The notes: generated from the sequence alone by a model not told the origin. A stretch of DNA of 64,000 nt from Nocardia alba NBRC 108234 (GCF_001612665.1 NZ_BDAX01000006.1:124001-188000); one strand, 5' to 3'; shown: positions 7,735-20,600, numbered from the stretch's first letter. A program made the numbers and translations.

Positions 7735-10700
7735 CTACCCGTTCACCACGTCGGCGAGGGTAAGAATCGCCTGCTCCCAGAGTTCGGCGAAGCGCGCGGC
7801 CTGGTCTTCGGTGAACAGGGATGCGCTCCAGCGGAAGTTGGTGGTCAGGGCTGGGCCATCGGGGGTGGTGCCGATGCCCGCGATCACGTCGATCGCGTAG
7901 CGCAAGGGAAGGTCGGGTTCGGGGTCGAGGGGTAGGGCCTGGTCGTGTTCGCCGACCAGTAGGGACCAGGGGTCGGATTCGTTGCCGCTGAGGTCGATTC
8001 GGCCGAGGTAGTTGAATTCGACCTGGGGTTCGGCGGCGGAGCGGAGTTCCGCCGCGCGGTTGACGTAGCGCAGCAGGCCGTAATCGAGTCCCTGGTTGGG
8101 GATTTCGCGCAGGTGGGTCGAGACGGAGTCGAGCAGGGTGCGGGCGGCGGCCGGGTCCGCTTGCGCGCGGGTGATATCCACCGCGTGGTCGCCGACGCCG
8201 AGGCGGACGGGGTAGACGCTGGTGAACCAGCCGAGAGTGTTGGCCGTGTCGGTGTCGAGGGTGGTGTCGGCGCGGCCGTGACCCTCCATGGCGATCAAAG
8301 CGCCTGCGGCCGGGTCGTTTCCGTTGTCGGCGTGCAGCGAGGCCATCGTCATGGTGAGGGCGGTGAGCAGGAATTCGCGCACGCCCTCGTCCTTGCCGAC
8401 GTGGTCGAGGAGGCGGTCGGTGACCGCGACGGGGGTCGCGACCGTGGTGACGCGCAGGCTCGACCAGGTGTCGGTGGCCGGTGCGGGGTGCCGGGAGCCG
8501 AGCGCGGCATCGGGCTCGCTGACCTGGGTGGTCCAGTAGTCGCGCTGGGCGAGGACTTCCGGTGCGGACGCACGCTGCCACATGGCCTCGGACCACTGCC
8601 GGTACGAGGTGAACTCGGGCAGCATCTTCGGCGTCACGCCCGCGCTGATCTGCTGCCAGGCGGCAGCGAGGGCGTCGAGCATGATGTGCCAGGACACGAC
8701 GTCGACCGCGAGGTGGTGGACCGTCAGTAACAGTATGTCGCCGGATTCACCGTCGGTGTCTCGGCGGGCTCTGCTGGAATCCGCACTGCGAAGGGTGGCC
8801 ACGTCGATGTCGGCGGCCGAGCCGACAGCGGAGGTGGCCGAGCCGGACACCGCACCCGGGAACCACACCGCGCGCACCATGTCGCCCGCGCGGGGATCGA
8901 TGGCGTCGTTCGCGATTCGCGCGAATTCGGTGATAGCCGAGTCGAGTTCGGCGCCGACGAGATCTCGGGGTGCTTCGATCACCAGCTCGCCCGCACGCAC
9001 CGCGCCGGGGGCGCGGGTGACCATGCGCGGGCCGTCCGGTGTGTCGGTGAGCACCGCGCGCAAGGTGTCGTGGGTATCGAGCAGTGCCTGGAGGGTGGAG
9101 GCCAGTGCCGCACGGTCGATTCCGCTGGGCAGACGCAGCAGCGCGGCCTGGGTGAAGCGGCGATAGTTGCCGTATTCGTACATCCAGGAGACCACCGGCA
9201 ACGGCGGGACCACGCCGTAGGCGTCGGCACCGGACTGCGCGGCGGCGGCCGGTGCGTCGTCGACGGCGGCGGCGAGTTCGCGGATGGTCGGGCAGGCCAG
9301 CACCATGCGCGGATTGAGGGCGAGGCCGCGGCGACGGGCCTTGTTGACCAGCGAGATCGCGACGATGCTGTCCACGCCGAGTTCGTAGAAGTCGGCGTCG
9401 ATGCCGGGGGCGCGGCCGTCGAAGAGTTCGGCGAACAGTTCGCTGAGCGCGATCTCGGTGGGTGTCTCGGCGGTGGCGTTGCTGTGCGCGACCGCCAGCG
9501 ACTGCTCGGCGAGTTCGTTCAGCGCGTGGCCGTCGAGTTTGCCGTTGACGTTCACCGGCAGCTGGTCGAGCACGACGATGCGCGCGGGAATCATGTACGT
9601 GGGCAGGCGTTGTGCGAGATCGGCGCGCACCCGGGCGACGATCACGGCGCGACCTGCCTTGCCGACCACGAAGCCGACCAGCGACGCGCCACCGGCGCGG
9701 CGCACGACGGTCACCGCGGCGGTGTCGATATCGGCCGAGCGGCGCAGCGCGGTCTCGATCTCGCCGACCTCGATGCGGTAACCGCGCACCTTCACCTGGG
9801 CATCGGCGCGGCCCAGGTAACCGAAGCGGCCGCCGGGCAGCCGACGCACGAGGTCGCCGGTGCGGTACATGCGCGCACCGGGGCGCGTCGGATCGGCGAC
9901 GAACCGGTCCGCGGTGATGGCGGGTTTGCCGAGGTAGCCGCGGGCCAGCTGCACGCCGGACAGATAGAGCTCACCGACGATCCCCGGCGGGACCGGGTGC
10001 AGGCCCGAGTCGAGGACGTAGCCGACCATGCCGCCGTTCGCGGTCCCGATGGTGGGGATTTCCGAGGTGGCGACCGGCGCCACTACGGCCTCGACGGTGG
10101 TTTCGGTGGGGCCGTAGCAGTTGTACACAGCCGTCCCGGGGAGTGCGCGCAGTCGTGCCCACAGGGCGGTGTCGATCGCCTCACCGCCGAGTGCGAGCAC
10201 CGACAGTTCGCGGTCGAGCAGGCCCGCTGCCGCCAACTGGGCGAGCATCGACGGGGTGGTATCGATCATGTCGATGTCGAATTCGGCCATGCCGGAGACG
10301 ATTCGGTGCGCGTCGCGCATTTCCTCGGCGTCGAACAGGTGCAGCGCCTGCCCGGCGAAGAAGCCGACCATCGGCTGCCAGGAGGCGTCGAAGCCGAGCG
10401 ACCAGGCGTGCGCGATGCGCAGGGGGCGGCCGAGCTTGCGCATCGCCGGACGGTAGAAGCGCTCCAGGTGATCGGCGAAGTAACCCGCCAGGGCGGTGTT
10501 CGTGCCGACGACGCCCTTGGGCTCGCCGGTCGAGCCGGAGGTGAAGATGATGTAAGCGCCGTGGTCGAGTTCACGACGCACGGTGGGGGCCTGTGCCGGC
10601 CGGGCCGCGATCCGCGCCAGGACTGCGGGCTCGTCGAGCGCCAGCACCTGGACCGCGTGCCGATCGGCCTGCGGTATGACACGAACAGCGACATCCGAAC

Positions 10701-12498
10701 CGCCGGCACCGCCCGCGCTGTCACCATGGCGATCGATCTCCCCGCCGAGAGGCGCGGCACCGTCGACGGACACAGTGTCGAGGGTCGTCGCGTCCAGCAG
10801 CGCGCGGTCCGCGCCGAGGACGACAGCGAGCGTCGGGTTCGATTGGCGCAGAACCGATTCGATGCGCCCGGCCGGGAGTGAGATGTCCACCGGCACATAG
10901 GCGGCGCCCGCGGCGAAGGTGGCCATGATCGCGATGATCGCGCGCGGTCCGCGCGGCAGCATCAGGGCGACAACGGTTTCCGGGGTGACGCCGTGTGCGG
11001 CGAACTCCCCCGCCATTCGGCAGGCTTGCTCGTGCAGCGCGCGGTAGGTGTACACCTCGCCGGAGGTGGTGGTGAGGGCGATCGCGTTCGGGTCGGCGGC
11101 CACCTGCCGCTCGAACAGCTCCCACGGGGTGGCAGACGGGGCGTCGGTGAGATCAGCCGCGCCGCTGATGAGTTCGGCATGCTCGGACGCGGTGAGCAGA
11201 TCGATCGCCTCGGTGGTCGCGGCGGCGTCGAGCGAGGGCAGCGTGCGCAGAATGGTGAGCATGCGAGCGCCGAGGTCGGCGGGGTCGAGATGGCCGAGCA
11301 GGGCGGGGATCGCCTCGACGAGGACGAGGAGTTCACCGTCGCTCAGATGCGAGACGACCGTGAGCGGGTAGTGCGCGAGGCTTTCCATCTCGATCGGCCG
11401 GAACCGGGCGCCGTCGGGCGTGGTGACCGTCTGGATGGCGTCGTCGATGGGGGCGTTCTCGAAGACGAACAGGGTGTCGAACAGGGCGCCGTGACCGGCC
11501 GCGCGTTGCAGGGTCGACAGGCTGAGATATCCGATGTCGCGCATGGTTGCCGAATCACGTTGCAGGCGTGCGCATTGCGCGACGACCGGCTCGGCGGGGT
11601 CGAGGCGGTGCACCACCGGGACGGTGTTGATGAACAGCCCGACCATGCCTTCGACGCCCGACAGCTTCTCGGGGCGGCCGGAGATGGTGGTGCCGTAGAC
11701 GACATCACGGCGGTCGGTGACGCGGCCCAGTAGCAGCGTCCAGGCGAATTGGACAGCGGTGTTCAGCGTCATCCCGTTGGCCCGCGCCCACTGCTGTAGT
11801 CGCGCGGTTTCGTTGCCGGACAAGCGGAGTCGCGTGGTCCGCGGAACGGCGGAACCGCGATCGCCCGCGCCGTCGGCCACGACCAGCGGCGCGCTGACCT
11901 GCCCCAGGTACTCCGCCCAGCGGCGGGCCGCGGCGTCGTGGTCTTGCGCACCGAGCCAGCCGATGTAGTCGCGGTAGGGCCGGGGCGCGGCCAGCCCGTC
12001 GAGGGTGCCGCCCGCCCGGTAGACGGCGAGCAGTTCGGTGAAGAACACCGCGACCGCCCAGCCGTCCATCAGGATGTGGTGCGCGGTCAGGATCATCCGC
12101 TTACGCGGTTCCGGTGCGTCGGTGACGTCGAGCAGCAGCACCCGCAACGCGGGGCCACGGCTCAGCGCGAACGGCACGCGGCGCTCGGACTCGGCGATCG
12201 CGTCGAATTCAGTGGAGAGCGCGGCCCGTTCGGTCCACGGCAGCTCGGCGCGCGAGGGGATGATCTGCACCGGCTTGGGCACATCGGTGTCCCAGAACGC
12301 CGCACGCAGGTTCGGATGACGATCCAGCATGGCCTGCGCGCTGCGGCGCAGCAGGTCGGTGTCGAGCGGTCCGTCGATATCGACCACGAACTGCATCGTG
12401 TACAGGTCGATCTCGGTGCCCGTCAGCCGCGACAGGGAGAACAGCCCCTCCTGCAGCGGGCTCAGCGCGAGTACGTCTTCGATCTGCGGCGCACTCAT
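7735..12498 (-). CDS. nbtE: nocobactin NRPS NbtE (MbtF-like), C-A-T-E
   Basis: 1587 residues, one NRPS module. The condensation domain has HHILMDGW near residue 140. The adenylation domain has FTSGSTGEPKG near 650, CYGPTETT and YRTGDLV, and keeps the Asp of the FDAS motif expected for an alpha-amino acid. The carrier domain has ELGVDSIVAIS near 1040. The C-terminal epimerase has HHLAVDVVSW near 1260, EGHGR near 1405 and TLGWFTSVYPVRL. This is the architecture of mycobacterial MbtF, which adds the terminal N-hydroxylysine that is released as a lactam. I chose the ATG at 12498 (MSAPQIEDVL) because AGGAGAGGA lies just upstream; an upstream extension to 12537 lacks this. It is the last gene of the nbtA-E operon, 52 bp after nbtD, and converges on the TNT immunity gene. 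Confidence 0.93.
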   Translation of the reverse strand: MSAPQIEDVLALSPLQEGLFSLSRLTGTEIDLYTMQFVVDIDGPLDTDLLRRSAQAMLDRHPNLRAAFWDTDVPKPVQIIPSRAELPWTERAALSTEFDAIAESERRVPFALSRGPALRVLLLDVTDAPEPRKRMILTAHHILMDGWAVAVFFTELLAVYRAGGTLDGLAAPRPYRDYIGWLGAQDHDAAARRWAEYLGQVSAPLVVADGAGDRGSAVPRTTRLRLSGNETARLQQWARANGMTLNTAVQFAWTLLLGRVTDRRDVVYGTTISGRPEKLSGVEGMVGLFINTVPVVHRLDPAEPVVAQCARLQRDSATMRDIGYLSLSTLQRAAGHGALFDTLFVFENAPIDDAIQTVTTPDGARFRPIEMESLAHYPLTVVSHLSDGELLVLVEAIPALLGHLDPADLGARMLTILRTLPSLDAAATTEAIDLLTASEHAELISGAADLTDAPSATPWELFERQVAADPNAIALTTTSGEVYTYRALHEQACRMAGEFAAHGVTPETVVALMLPRGPRAIIAIMATFAAGAAYVPVDISLPAGRIESVLRQSNPTLAVVLGADRALLDATTLDTVSVDGAAPLGGEIDRHGDSAGGAGGSDVAVRVIPQADRHAVQVLALDEPAVLARIAARPAQAPTVRRELDHGAYIIFTSGSTGEPKGVVGTNTALAGYFADHLERFYRPAMRKLGRPLRIAHAWSLGFDASWQPMVGFFAGQALHLFDAEEMRDAHRIVSGMAEFDIDMIDTTPSMLAQLAAAGLLDRELSVLALGGEAIDTALWARLRALPGTAVYNCYGPTETTVEAVVAPVATSEIPTIGTANGGMVGYVLDSGLHPVPPGIVGELYLSGVQLARGYLGKPAITADRFVADPTRPGARMYRTGDLVRRLPGGRFGYLGRADAQVKVRGYRIEVGEIETALRRSADIDTAAVTVVRRAGGASLVGFVVGKAGRAVIVARVRADLAQRLPTYMIPARIVVLDQLPVNVNGKLDGHALNELAEQSLAVAHSNATAETPTEIALSELFAELFDGRAPGIDADFYELGVDSIVAISLVNKARRRGLALNPRMVLACPTIRELAAAVDDAPAAAAQSGADAYGVVPPLPVVSWMYEYGNYRRFTQAALLRLPSGIDRAALASTLQALLDTHDTLRAVLTDTPDGPRMVTRAPGAVRAGELVIEAPRDLVGAELDSAITEFARIANDAIDPRAGDMVRAVWFPGAVSGSATSAVGSAADIDVATLRSADSSRARRDTDGESGDILLLTVHHLAVDVVSWHIMLDALAAAWQQISAGVTPKMLPEFTSYRQWSEAMWQRASAPEVLAQRDYWTTQVSEPDAALGSRHPAPATDTWSSLRVTTVATPVAVTDRLLDHVGKDEGVREFLLTALTMTMASLHADNGNDPAAGALIAMEGHGRADTTLDTDTANTLGWFTSVYPVRLGVGDHAVDITRAQADPAAARTLLDSVSTHLREIPNQGLDYGLLRYVNRAAELRSAAEPQVEFNYLGRIDLSGNESDPWSLLVGEHDQALPLDPEPDLPLRYAIDVIAGIGTTPDGPALTTNFRWSASLFTEDQAARFAELWEQAILTLADVVNG

Positions 12499-12550
12499 AC
12501 TGCGTCCTCTCCTAGCTTCGTGGTCGGGCCGAGGCAACCGATGTCGGCGC

Positions 12551-15500
12551 TCATCCCTGCGTGGACCAGGCGGCCGTCAGCGCGGACAGAGCGTCGGCTT
12601 CCAGACCCGACGCGCTCATCGGCGCGTGCGAAACCTGTTCGGGTTCATCGGCTCGAGCCCCGCCTTCGGCGGCAGCGGCGTCGACGGCAGCGGCCAATTC
12701 GGTGATCGTGGCGCATTCGAAGACCATCTGCGGCGACAGCGGCAGGCCGAGGGCATCGGCGCGGGCCGACCACTGGATGGAGATGACGCTGTCGCCGCCG
12801 AGGGCGAAGAAGTTGTCTTCACCCTCCACCTCGTCGATTTCCAGCAGTTCCTCGATCAGCGCGATCAGGGTGCGCTCCGTGTCGGAATCGGTCGCCGCAC
12901 CGGCGGCGACGGCACTCGCGGCCACCGGGGCGGGTGCGGCCAGCAGGCGCTCGAGGTCCGGGGCCGCCAGCACACGCAGGTCGGCGACCGGCAGGTCCGG
13001 CGTCTCGGCGAAGGCGCGCAGGGTGGCGGCGAGCGCGTCGGCGATCAGCGCGGCCGTGGCCGGGTCGTACAGATCGGCGTTGACGACGACGCGAACATCC
13101 ATACCGCCGTCGGCGGTCACGTTCAGGCTCAGGTTCAGATCGAGGAACGAGACGTCGAAGTCGGCGGGCAGCACGGTGACGGTGCTCGCCCCCGAGGTCG
13201 CGAACGGGAGCGTGGTCGGTGCCCAGTCGGCGCCACGGAAGTGGATCATGGACTGGAACAGCGGGTTTCGCGAACGCGAGCGACGCGGGTTGAGCGCTTC
13301 GACCAGGCGCTCGATGGGCAGCTCCTGGTGGGCGTTGGCGTCGAGCACCACATCGCGCGCCCGGATCACGGTCTCGCGCAGGGTCGGCGCGTTCGACAGG
13401 TCGTTGCGCAGCACGACCATGTTGGCGAACAACCCGATCAGGGCGGTCGTCGCCGGATCGGTGCGCGCCGCGACGGGAGTGCCGAGGGTGATGTCGGTGC
13501 CACCGCCCAGGGCGTGCAGCAGGGTGGCGACCGCGGCCTGGCACACCATGAATTCGGTGGCGCCACTGCGAACCGCGAGCGCTTCGAGCCCGGAGCGCAC
13601 GGCGGCGGGCAACGAGAAGTTCACCACTTCACCGCGCTTGCCCAGCACCGGCGGACGCTGCCGGTCGTGGGCGACCGCGATCTCCTCGGGCACACCGGCG
13701 AGCGTGGCCCGCCAGTAGTCGATCTGGTCCGTGGCGAACGCGCTCGGCGCGGCCTGGTCGAACAGTTCGCGCTGCCACAGCGCGTAATCGGCGAACTGGA
13801 CCGGCAGCGGCGCCCAGCTCGGGGCGCTGCCCTGCTCGCCGCGGGCCCGGTAGGCCGCGGTGAGGTCGTCGAGCAGCACGCCGAAGGACGCGTGGTCGGC
13901 GACGATGTGGTGCACCAGCAGCGAGAGCACGTGGGTGTCCGCGTCGAGCACGAGCAGTTCGGCGCGGATCAGCGACTCGCCGTCGAGCGTGAAGTGGTAG
14001 CCGGCGATCTCGGCGAGCGCCTCGGTGAGCTGATCGGCGGCGATCTCCCGCACCGGCAGCGGGACCGGCGCGGCGGGATGCACCACCTGGTAGGGCAAGC
14101 CCTCGTGTTCGGGGAAGGTGGAGCGCAGCGACTCGTGCCGGGCGACCACGTCGTCGAGCGCGGCGCGCAGGGCCGCGATGTCGAGGTCGCCGTCGAAGCG
14201 CAGGGCCAGCGGCAGGTTGCCGACCGAGCCCGCGCCCTCCATGCGGTACTGGAACCACATCGCCAGCTGCGAGTACGACAGCGGAACGCGGTCGCCGCGC
14301 GGACGCCCACCGATCGCGGGACGATCGGACCGCCCCGGCCCGGCGGGCACGGAATCGGCTGTCACGGTCGTGCTCTCGGCGGGAGCGTCCTCGACATCGC
14401 TGTCGACCGCGTCGAGGTCGAGGTCGAATTCGGCCAGGAAGCGGGCAACCAGGTTGGCGGCGAGCGCGGCGGGCGTCGGGCTGTCGAAGATGACGCGGAC
14501 GTCGAGTTCGACGCCGAATTCCGCGCGGATCTGGGCCACCAGGCGGGCCGCGAGCAACGAGTGCCCGCCGAGTTCGAAGAAGGAGTCCTCCGCGCTGACT
14601 TCGTCGAGGTTGAACAGACCGCCGAACAGCGCGCACACCTTGCGCTCGGTGGCCGTGGCCGGGGCGCGGTGGGTGCGCGTCACGGCGGGGGTCGCCGCGG
14701 GCAGGGCGCGCTTGTCGAGCTTGCCGTTGACGGTGAGCGGGATCTCCGCGATCACCGCGAACGCGCTGGGCACCATGTATTCCGGCAGTCCGCCCGCCGC
14801 GAACGCGTGGACCTGTTCGAGGTCGATGGAGCCCTCGGCGGGCACCACATACGCGGCGAGCATCGCGCCGATGGCGGGGTCCTCGGTCACCACGACAACG
14901 CAGTGGGCGACGGCGGGATGCGCGGCGATCGCGGCCTCGACCTCGCCGAGCTCGATCCGGAAACCACGCACCTTCACCTGCTCGTCGGCGCGACCGACGA
15001 ACTCGAGCTCACCGAAGCTGTTGCGGCGCACCAGGTCACCGGACCGGTACATGCGGGCACCCACCGCGGGGCCGCCCTCGGCCGCCGCGAACGGGTCGGC
15101 GACGAAGCGTTGCGCGCTGAGCGCGGGGCGGTCCAGATAGCCGCGCGCGAGCTGATCGCCGCCGAGGTAGAGCTCACCGACGACGCCGTCGGGCACCAGC
15201 TGCAGCGCCTCGTCGAGGACATAGGTGTAGACGTTGCGGTTGGGGATGCCGATCGGCACCACACCGGTGCCCTGCGGACCCTCGACCGGCATATGGGTCG
15301 AGCAGACCACGGCCTCGGTGGGCCCGTAGTGGTTGCGGAGTTCGGCTTCGAGCGTGTTGAAGAACCGGTCGGCGACCTCGCCGGGCAGTGCCTCGCCGCC
15401 GACGGGGATCTGGCGCAGCGACTGCCACTCACTGATCTCGGGCAGCAGCAGGAACGTGCTCAGCATCGACGGCACCATGTGCAGCACCGTCACCTGGCGG

Positions 15501-17656
15501 CGGGTGATGAGGTCGGCGACGTAGCGGATATCGCGGAAAGCGTTGGGCTTGGGCACGATCAGCTGCGCGCCGACCGTGAGCGTGATCGCGATGTCGACCA
15601 GCGAGGCGTCGAAACTCACCGACGACGACTGCATCAGGCGGTCGGCCGCGGTCATGTTCCAGTCCGCGGTGAAGCAGACGATGTGTTCGGCGATCGCGTT
15701 GTGCGGCACCGGAACACCCTTGGGTTTGCCGGTGGAGCCGGAGGTGTAGATGACGTAGGCCAGGTTCGCGGGCAGCAGCGGACGCAGCCGCTCGGCGTCG
15801 GTGGGCGCCGTCGCGGGAAGCGCGGCCGCCATCTCCTCGGCGGCGGCCAATTCGACCGCGCCGAGCAGTAATCGAGGATTCGCGTCCTCGACCAGGTACT
15901 CGATGCGGTCCTCCGGGTAGGCCGGGTCGATCGGCAGGTACGCGCCGCCGGCCTTCAGCACCGCGAGCACGGCGACGATGAACTCCACCGAGGTGCCGAA
16001 ACGCAGGCCGACGAGGTCCTCGGTTCCGATCCCCTGGCCGATCAGCCAGTGCGCCAGGCGATTCGCTCGCGCGTGCAGCGCGCCATAGGTGAGCTCGGTG
16101 TCGTCGGAGAGCAGGGCGAGCGCGTCGGGGGCGGCGGCCGCGGCCGACTCCAGCAGCGCGACAAGGGTGGTCGCCGGCTCGTCGACGAGGAGGCCGTGCG
16201 AACGATCCAGCAGGGCGGCGCGATCGGTGGCGCCGAGCATGTCGAGGTTGGCGAGCCTGCGGCGCGGCTCACGCAACGCGCTGTCGAGCAGCTGACCGAA
16301 GTGGGCGAGCAGCTGGTCGACGAGAGTTTCGGCGAGCACATCGGTCTGGTACTCGGCTTCCACCACCGCGGTGCCGTCGGCCTCGAGCACGATGGCCAGC
16401 GCCAACGGCACCTGCGCGCTCGCGGCGCCGAGTTCGAGCTGGGTGGAGCTCACGCCGTCGATGGCGAATCCGTCGGCGCTCTTGCGCACCGAGAAACCGA
16501 GGCGGACCAGCTGATCCATGCCGTCGCGACCCGCCACCCGATCCGGGTTCGCCTCGCGCACGACACGATCGATGCCGACACCGCGATGGGCGAAGGCGCC
16601 GGTGCAGGTGTCGCGGACCGAGGCGACGAGCTGGGCGAAGTCGGCGTCGGCGCCCATGGTGGCGCGCAGCAGCAGGGTGTTGCCGAAGTAGCCGATGAGC
16701 TGTTCGGTGCCCGCGGGGCGATCGGTCACCGGGATGGAGACGAGGAAGTCGTCGGCGGCGGTGTAGCGGTGGATCAGGGCGTCGAAACCGGCGAGCAGCA
16801 CCATGAAGGGGGTCGCGGCCTGCTCACGGGCGAACTGTTCGGTACGCGCGACCAGCTCGGCCGAGAGCCGATGGGTGCGGCGCTGCGCGCCGCGACCGGG
16901 GGTGGCCGAGGCGGAGCCGGGCAGTTCGAGGGGTTCGGGCTGCGGGCGAAGGGCCTCGCGCCAATACGCCACATCGGCCTCGGCGGGTTCTTCGGTCGAG
17001 GCGATCGCGGCGAACTGCACGGTGTCGGGGCCGGCGTCGGTGCCCGGCTGCCCGGCCAGGTACGCGGCGTTCAGTTCGGCGAAGAACACCGCCCAGGAAT
17101 CGTCGTCCCAGGCGATGTGGTGGATGGTGAGAAGCACGACGTGCTCGTCGGACCCGGTGCGGATCAGCGTCGCGCGCAGCGGCAGTTCGGTGCCGAGCGC
17201 GAAGGGACGACCGAACTCGCGCTGGGCCAGCACCTCCACCCGCAGGTCACGACCCGACTCCGCGAGCTCGGTGAGGTCGTGGGTCGACCATTGCGCCGTC
17301 ACATCGTCGGCGAACACCTGGTACGGGGTGCCGTCGACGTCGGCGCCGTAGGTGGTGCGCAGGATGTCGTGGCGCGCCACCACCTGATCGAACGCCGCGT
17401 GCAGACGGTCGGCGTCGAGCGGACCGGTGAGCCGGTAGGCGACGCAGATATTGAGGGCGGTGTCGTCGGTGTCGCGGGTCTGCAGGAACCACATCCGGCG
17501 CTGGCCGGGCGTGAGCGGACGGCGCTCCCCCACCGGAATACGCGGTGTGGCAACGGGTTCGGCGCTCACCACGGACATGCCGCGTTCGCGCAGCCGCTGC
17601 TGCAGCAGCAGTTTGCGGCGCTCGGCGACGGACAGGGTGGCTTCGGTGTCAGACAT
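12551..17656 (-). CDS. nbtD: nocobactin NRPS NbtD (MbtE-like), C-A-T-C-T
   Basis: 1701 residues. Domains in order: condensation ([12 protein letters not shown] near 50, HHIAWDD at 179-185), adenylation ([11 protein letters not shown] near 640, [18 protein letters not shown]), carrier ([13 protein letters not shown] near 1030), a second condensation-type domain (HHIVADHAS near 1247, [10 protein letters not shown]), and a second carrier ([12 protein letters not shown] near 1620). Length and order match mycobacterial MbtE (about 1680 residues), which installs the internal acyl-N-hydroxylysine. The second HHxxxDG motif has His in place of Gly. The start ATG is at 17656, 15 bp after the nbtC stop codon, so translation is probably coupled. 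Confidence 0.93.
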   Translation of the reverse strand: MSDTEATLSVAERRKLLLQQRLRERGMSVVSAEPVATPRIPVGERRPLTPGQRRMWFLQTRDTDDTALNICVAYRLTGPLDADRLHAAFDQVVARHDILRTTYGADVDGTPYQVFADDVTAQWSTHDLTELAESGRDLRVEVLAQREFGRPFALGTELPLRATLIRTGSDEHVVLLTIHHIAWDDDSWAVFFAELNAAYLAGQPGTDAGPDTVQFAAIASTEEPAEADVAYWREALRPQPEPLELPGSASATPGRGAQRRTHRLSAELVARTEQFAREQAATPFMVLLAGFDALIHRYTAADDFLVSIPVTDRPAGTEQLIGYFGNTLLLRATMGADADFAQLVASVRDTCTGAFAHRGVGIDRVVREANPDRVAGRDGMDQLVRLGFSVRKSADGFAIDGVSSTQLELGAASAQVPLALAIVLEADGTAVVEAEYQTDVLAETLVDQLLAHFGQLLDSALREPRRRLANLDMLGATDRAALLDRSHGLLVDEPATTLVALLESAAAAAPDALALLSDDTELTYGALHARANRLAHWLIGQGIGTEDLVGLRFGTSVEFIVAVLAVLKAGGAYLPIDPAYPEDRIEYLVEDANPRLLLGAVELAAAEEMAAALPATAPTDAERLRPLLPANLAYVIYTSGSTGKPKGVPVPHNAIAEHIVCFTADWNMTAADRLMQSSSVSFDASLVDIAITLTVGAQLIVPKPNAFRDIRYVADLITRRQVTVLHMVPSMLSTFLLLPEISEWQSLRQIPVGGEALPGEVADRFFNTLEAELRNHYGPTEAVVCSTHMPVEGPQGTGVVPIGIPNRNVYTYVLDEALQLVPDGVVGELYLGGDQLARGYLDRPALSAQRFVADPFAAAEGGPAVGARMYRSGDLVRRNSFGELEFVGRADEQVKVRGFRIELGEVEAAIAAHPAVAHCVVVVTEDPAIGAMLAAYVVPAEGSIDLEQVHAFAAGGLPEYMVPSAFAVIAEIPLTVNGKLDKRALPAATPAVTRTHRAPATATERKVCALFGGLFNLDEVSAEDSFFELGGHSLLAARLVAQIRAEFGVELDVRVIFDSPTPAALAANLVARFLAEFDLDLDAVDSDVEDAPAESTTVTADSVPAGPGRSDRPAIGGRPRGDRVPLSYSQLAMWFQYRMEGAGSVGNLPLALRFDGDLDIAALRAALDDVVARHESLRSTFPEHEGLPYQVVHPAAPVPLPVREIAADQLTEALAEIAGYHFTLDGESLIRAELLVLDADTHVLSLLVHHIVADHASFGVLLDDLTAAYRARGEQGSAPSWAPLPVQFADYALWQRELFDQAAPSAFATDQIDYWRATLAGVPEEIAVAHDRQRPPVLGKRGEVVNFSLPAAVRSGLEALAVRSGATEFMVCQAAVATLLHALGGGTDITLGTPVAARTDPATTALIGLFANMVVLRNDLSNAPTLRETVIRARDVVLDANAHQELPIERLVEALNPRRSRSRNPLFQSMIHFRGADWAPTTLPFATSGASTVTVLPADFDVSFLDLNLSLNVTADGGMDVRVVVNADLYDPATAALIADALAATLRAFAETPDLPVADLRVLAAPDLERLLAAPAPVAASAVAAGAATDSDTERTLIALIEELLEIDEVEGEDNFFALGGDSVISIQWSARADALGLPLSPQMVFECATITELAAAVDAAAAEGGARADEPEQVSHAPMSASGLEADALSALTAAWSTQG

Positions 17657-17671
17657 GTTCTCTTCGGCCCC

Positions 17672-20600
17672 TCAGCCCTGGTTGGTGTTCTGTGCCATGA
17701 GCAGCACGACATCATCGAGTGACGCGCCGCCGAGAATCGCCGCGACCGGCAGGTCGCGATCCAGTTCGGCCTTCACGCGCTTGCGGAAGTCCAAGGCCTG
17801 CAAGGAATCGAGGCCGAGTGCGACCAAGGGCATGGTGGCGTCGATGGATTCGGCGCTGTCACCGCCGATCACCTTGAGCAGTTCGGTGCGCATGCGCAGG
17901 TCGAGCGGGAAACTGTCGACCGATGCGGCGGGCGCCGGGACGGCGACAGCCGCGACCGCACTCACCGATTCGGCGGGCGCCTGCGCCACCTGCGGTGTGG
18001 GCGAGGCGGATTCGAGACCGGTGAGCACGCTCGCCTGGCCGAACGCGCCGAGCACCTCGCGCAGGAAGTCCCAGTCGGCGGCGATGATCATGCCGTCGCG
18101 CACCGGCGCCGCGAACCCGGCCTCGATCGCGTCGGCGGGCACCATCGGGAACACGCCTGCCTCTTCGACCCGGGCGAACCCGGCGTCGTCGAGCGGACCG
18201 GCCACACTCCACAGACCCCACTGCAGGCTCGCGGCGGCGATGCCGCGCGCACGCAGCCTCCGGGCCGCCACGTCGAGCATGCGGTTGGTCACCGCGTACA
18301 GGACCTGTCCGCGTCCGCCCAGCGTCGCCGCCATCGACGAGCACAGCAGCACCCGGCAGTCCACGGTCAGGGCGATCGCGTCGATCAGGTTGTCGAGGCC
18401 GCGCAGCTTCGCGGCAGCGGCGGTGCGCACGGCATCGTCGGTGATCTGGTCGAGTTCGGCGTCCACATAGTTGACCGCGGCGTGAATCACCAGGTCGACC
18501 GGGCGATCGGCGATCTCGGCACCGAACGCCTTCGCGGCGTCGACCTCGCTGACATCGCAGGACCGCACCACGATCTCGGTCGCGCCGATTCCGCGCAGCC
18601 GAGCCAATTCCGGTGCCAGCGCGTCGGTTTCGCCACTGCGGCTCAGCAGGGTGACGCGTCCCGCGCCGGTGCGTGCCAAGTGATCGGCGAACCGCAGACC
18701 CAGCTGACCGGTGCCACCGACGATCACCACGTGATCGAGATCCGCACCGAGCGAGCCGGTTTCATCGGTCGGGTCAACGACCAAGCGCTTGACGAACAGC
18801 TTGCCCGCGCGCAGGGCCAGTTCGGCCTCACCACTGGAGTGCACCGCGCCGACGATCTTGGTGGCCTGGGCGGGTGCGGATTCGTTCACGGCGAGGTCGA
18901 GGTGCCGGAAGAGGATTCCCGGGTTCTCGATCCCCACACTGCGGAATCCCGCGCTGACGCCCGATTGGAACAGCCCGGGAACCGGGTCACCCTCGTGCAC
19001 CGTCTCACCGCCGACGGTCAGCAGCCAGCACTCGCCACCGGGGCGCAGCGCCGACAACGCCGGAGCCCACGCACGCTCGGCGTAGAACCGCGCCAGCGCG
19101 TCGATCGCACCGGCACTGTCGTCGTCGCCGGTAGCGGGCAGCAGCACCACCACGGAATCAGCGAATCCCGGATCGCCATCGGTCGCGAGGACACGCGCGT
19201 CGGCGCCGTGGCGGTCGGCCGCGGCGAGCAGCGCGGCGGCCAGCTCGGCGCAGTCACCCGTGTGGTCCACGACGAGCAGACTGCGCGGTGCGGTCAGCGC
19301 GCGGCGCTGCACCGGCAGCCACTGTTCCACCAGCCGTTGCGGTTTCGGAGTGGTGACGACGAGTTCGGCGGGCGTCTCGTTGGCGCCGAGCGGAGCCCAC
19401 AGGCGCTTGGCGTTGGTGACGGTGTGCGGGAAGTCGCGCAGCGGCAGGGTGACGGTGTCGTCGACGCGCAGCGCGTCCCAGCGGTAGCCGAGATCGAGGA
19501 CGGCGACCTGGGCGAGATTGCGGGTGAATTCCGAGAGCCCGTCCGCGGTGCGCAGCGACGTGCCGAGGACACGGAAATCACGCGCGGGCAGACCGGGACG
19601 ATTCGGGACCAGGCTGAGGTTCTCCTGGATGGCCAGTTGCAGCACGGGATGCTCGGCGACCTCGATCAGCAGGTCGATGCCGTCACTGCCCGCGCTCACC
19701 ACGGCACGGTCGAACCGAACGCGGTTGCGCAGGTTCCAGAACCAGTACTCCTCCTGCTTGAGCTCGGGCGTGATCGCCTCACCGAGAGTTGCTCCATAGC
19801 AAGTGATCTCGGACGCGACGAAGTTCGGCGCGCTCATCTCGTCGCCGAGGAAGCCTTCGAAATCGGTCCGCACCTCGGCGACGATGGAGGTGTGCGCCGG
19901 GAAGGCGACCCGGATCTCCCTGGCGAACTGACCGCGCGCGGTGGCGGCGGCCACCAGATCCACGACGGCGCCGCGTTCACCGGAGATGGCGATGATGTGC
20001 GGCGAGTTCACAACCGCGAGCTCGGCCCACCCCGAGTGCCTGGCCATCAGGGCTTCCACGCTCTCGCGGTCCATCCCGAAGACCGCCATCGAATAGCCGC
20101 GCGGGGACAACCGGTCCGCGAGCAGGGCGCGATGGGTCACCGCGAGCACCGAGTCACGCAGCGTCATCACGCCGGAGACCGCACCCGCGGCGAGCTCGCC
20201 CTGACTGTGGCCGATGGTCGCGTGCGGGTCGACGCCCGCCGCACGCCACAGCGCGGCCAGGCCCGTCATGTGGAACATCAACGCGGGCTGTACTTCCCAC
20301 ACCGTGTCCTCGTACTGCCCTTCGTGGCCGAGCAGATAGTGCAGCGGCTGGGAATGACCGAAGCGTTCGGCGTGGATGGCGGCGCATTCGTCGACCACGG
20401 CGCGGTAGTCGGGCGACAGCTCGTAGAACGTCGCGCCCATACCCGGCCGCTGGCTGCCCTGACCGGGGAAGACGAACCCGACCCGGCGCGCGCTCGCCGC
20501 GACGTCGCCGGACACGACCGACGGGTGCTCGGAGCCGGTCGCGATCGCGTCGAGCGCGGGGAGCAACTCTGCACTCGTCCCCGTCGGCGCGGCCAGGATC

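Noticed and set aside
12329..15871. Very long plus-strand open frame (over 1100 codons)
   Set aside because: It is the antisense of nbtD, which has clear NRPS motifs; long antisense frames are common in GC-rich DNA and the translation is rich in Arg, Gly, Val and Gln without any domain.
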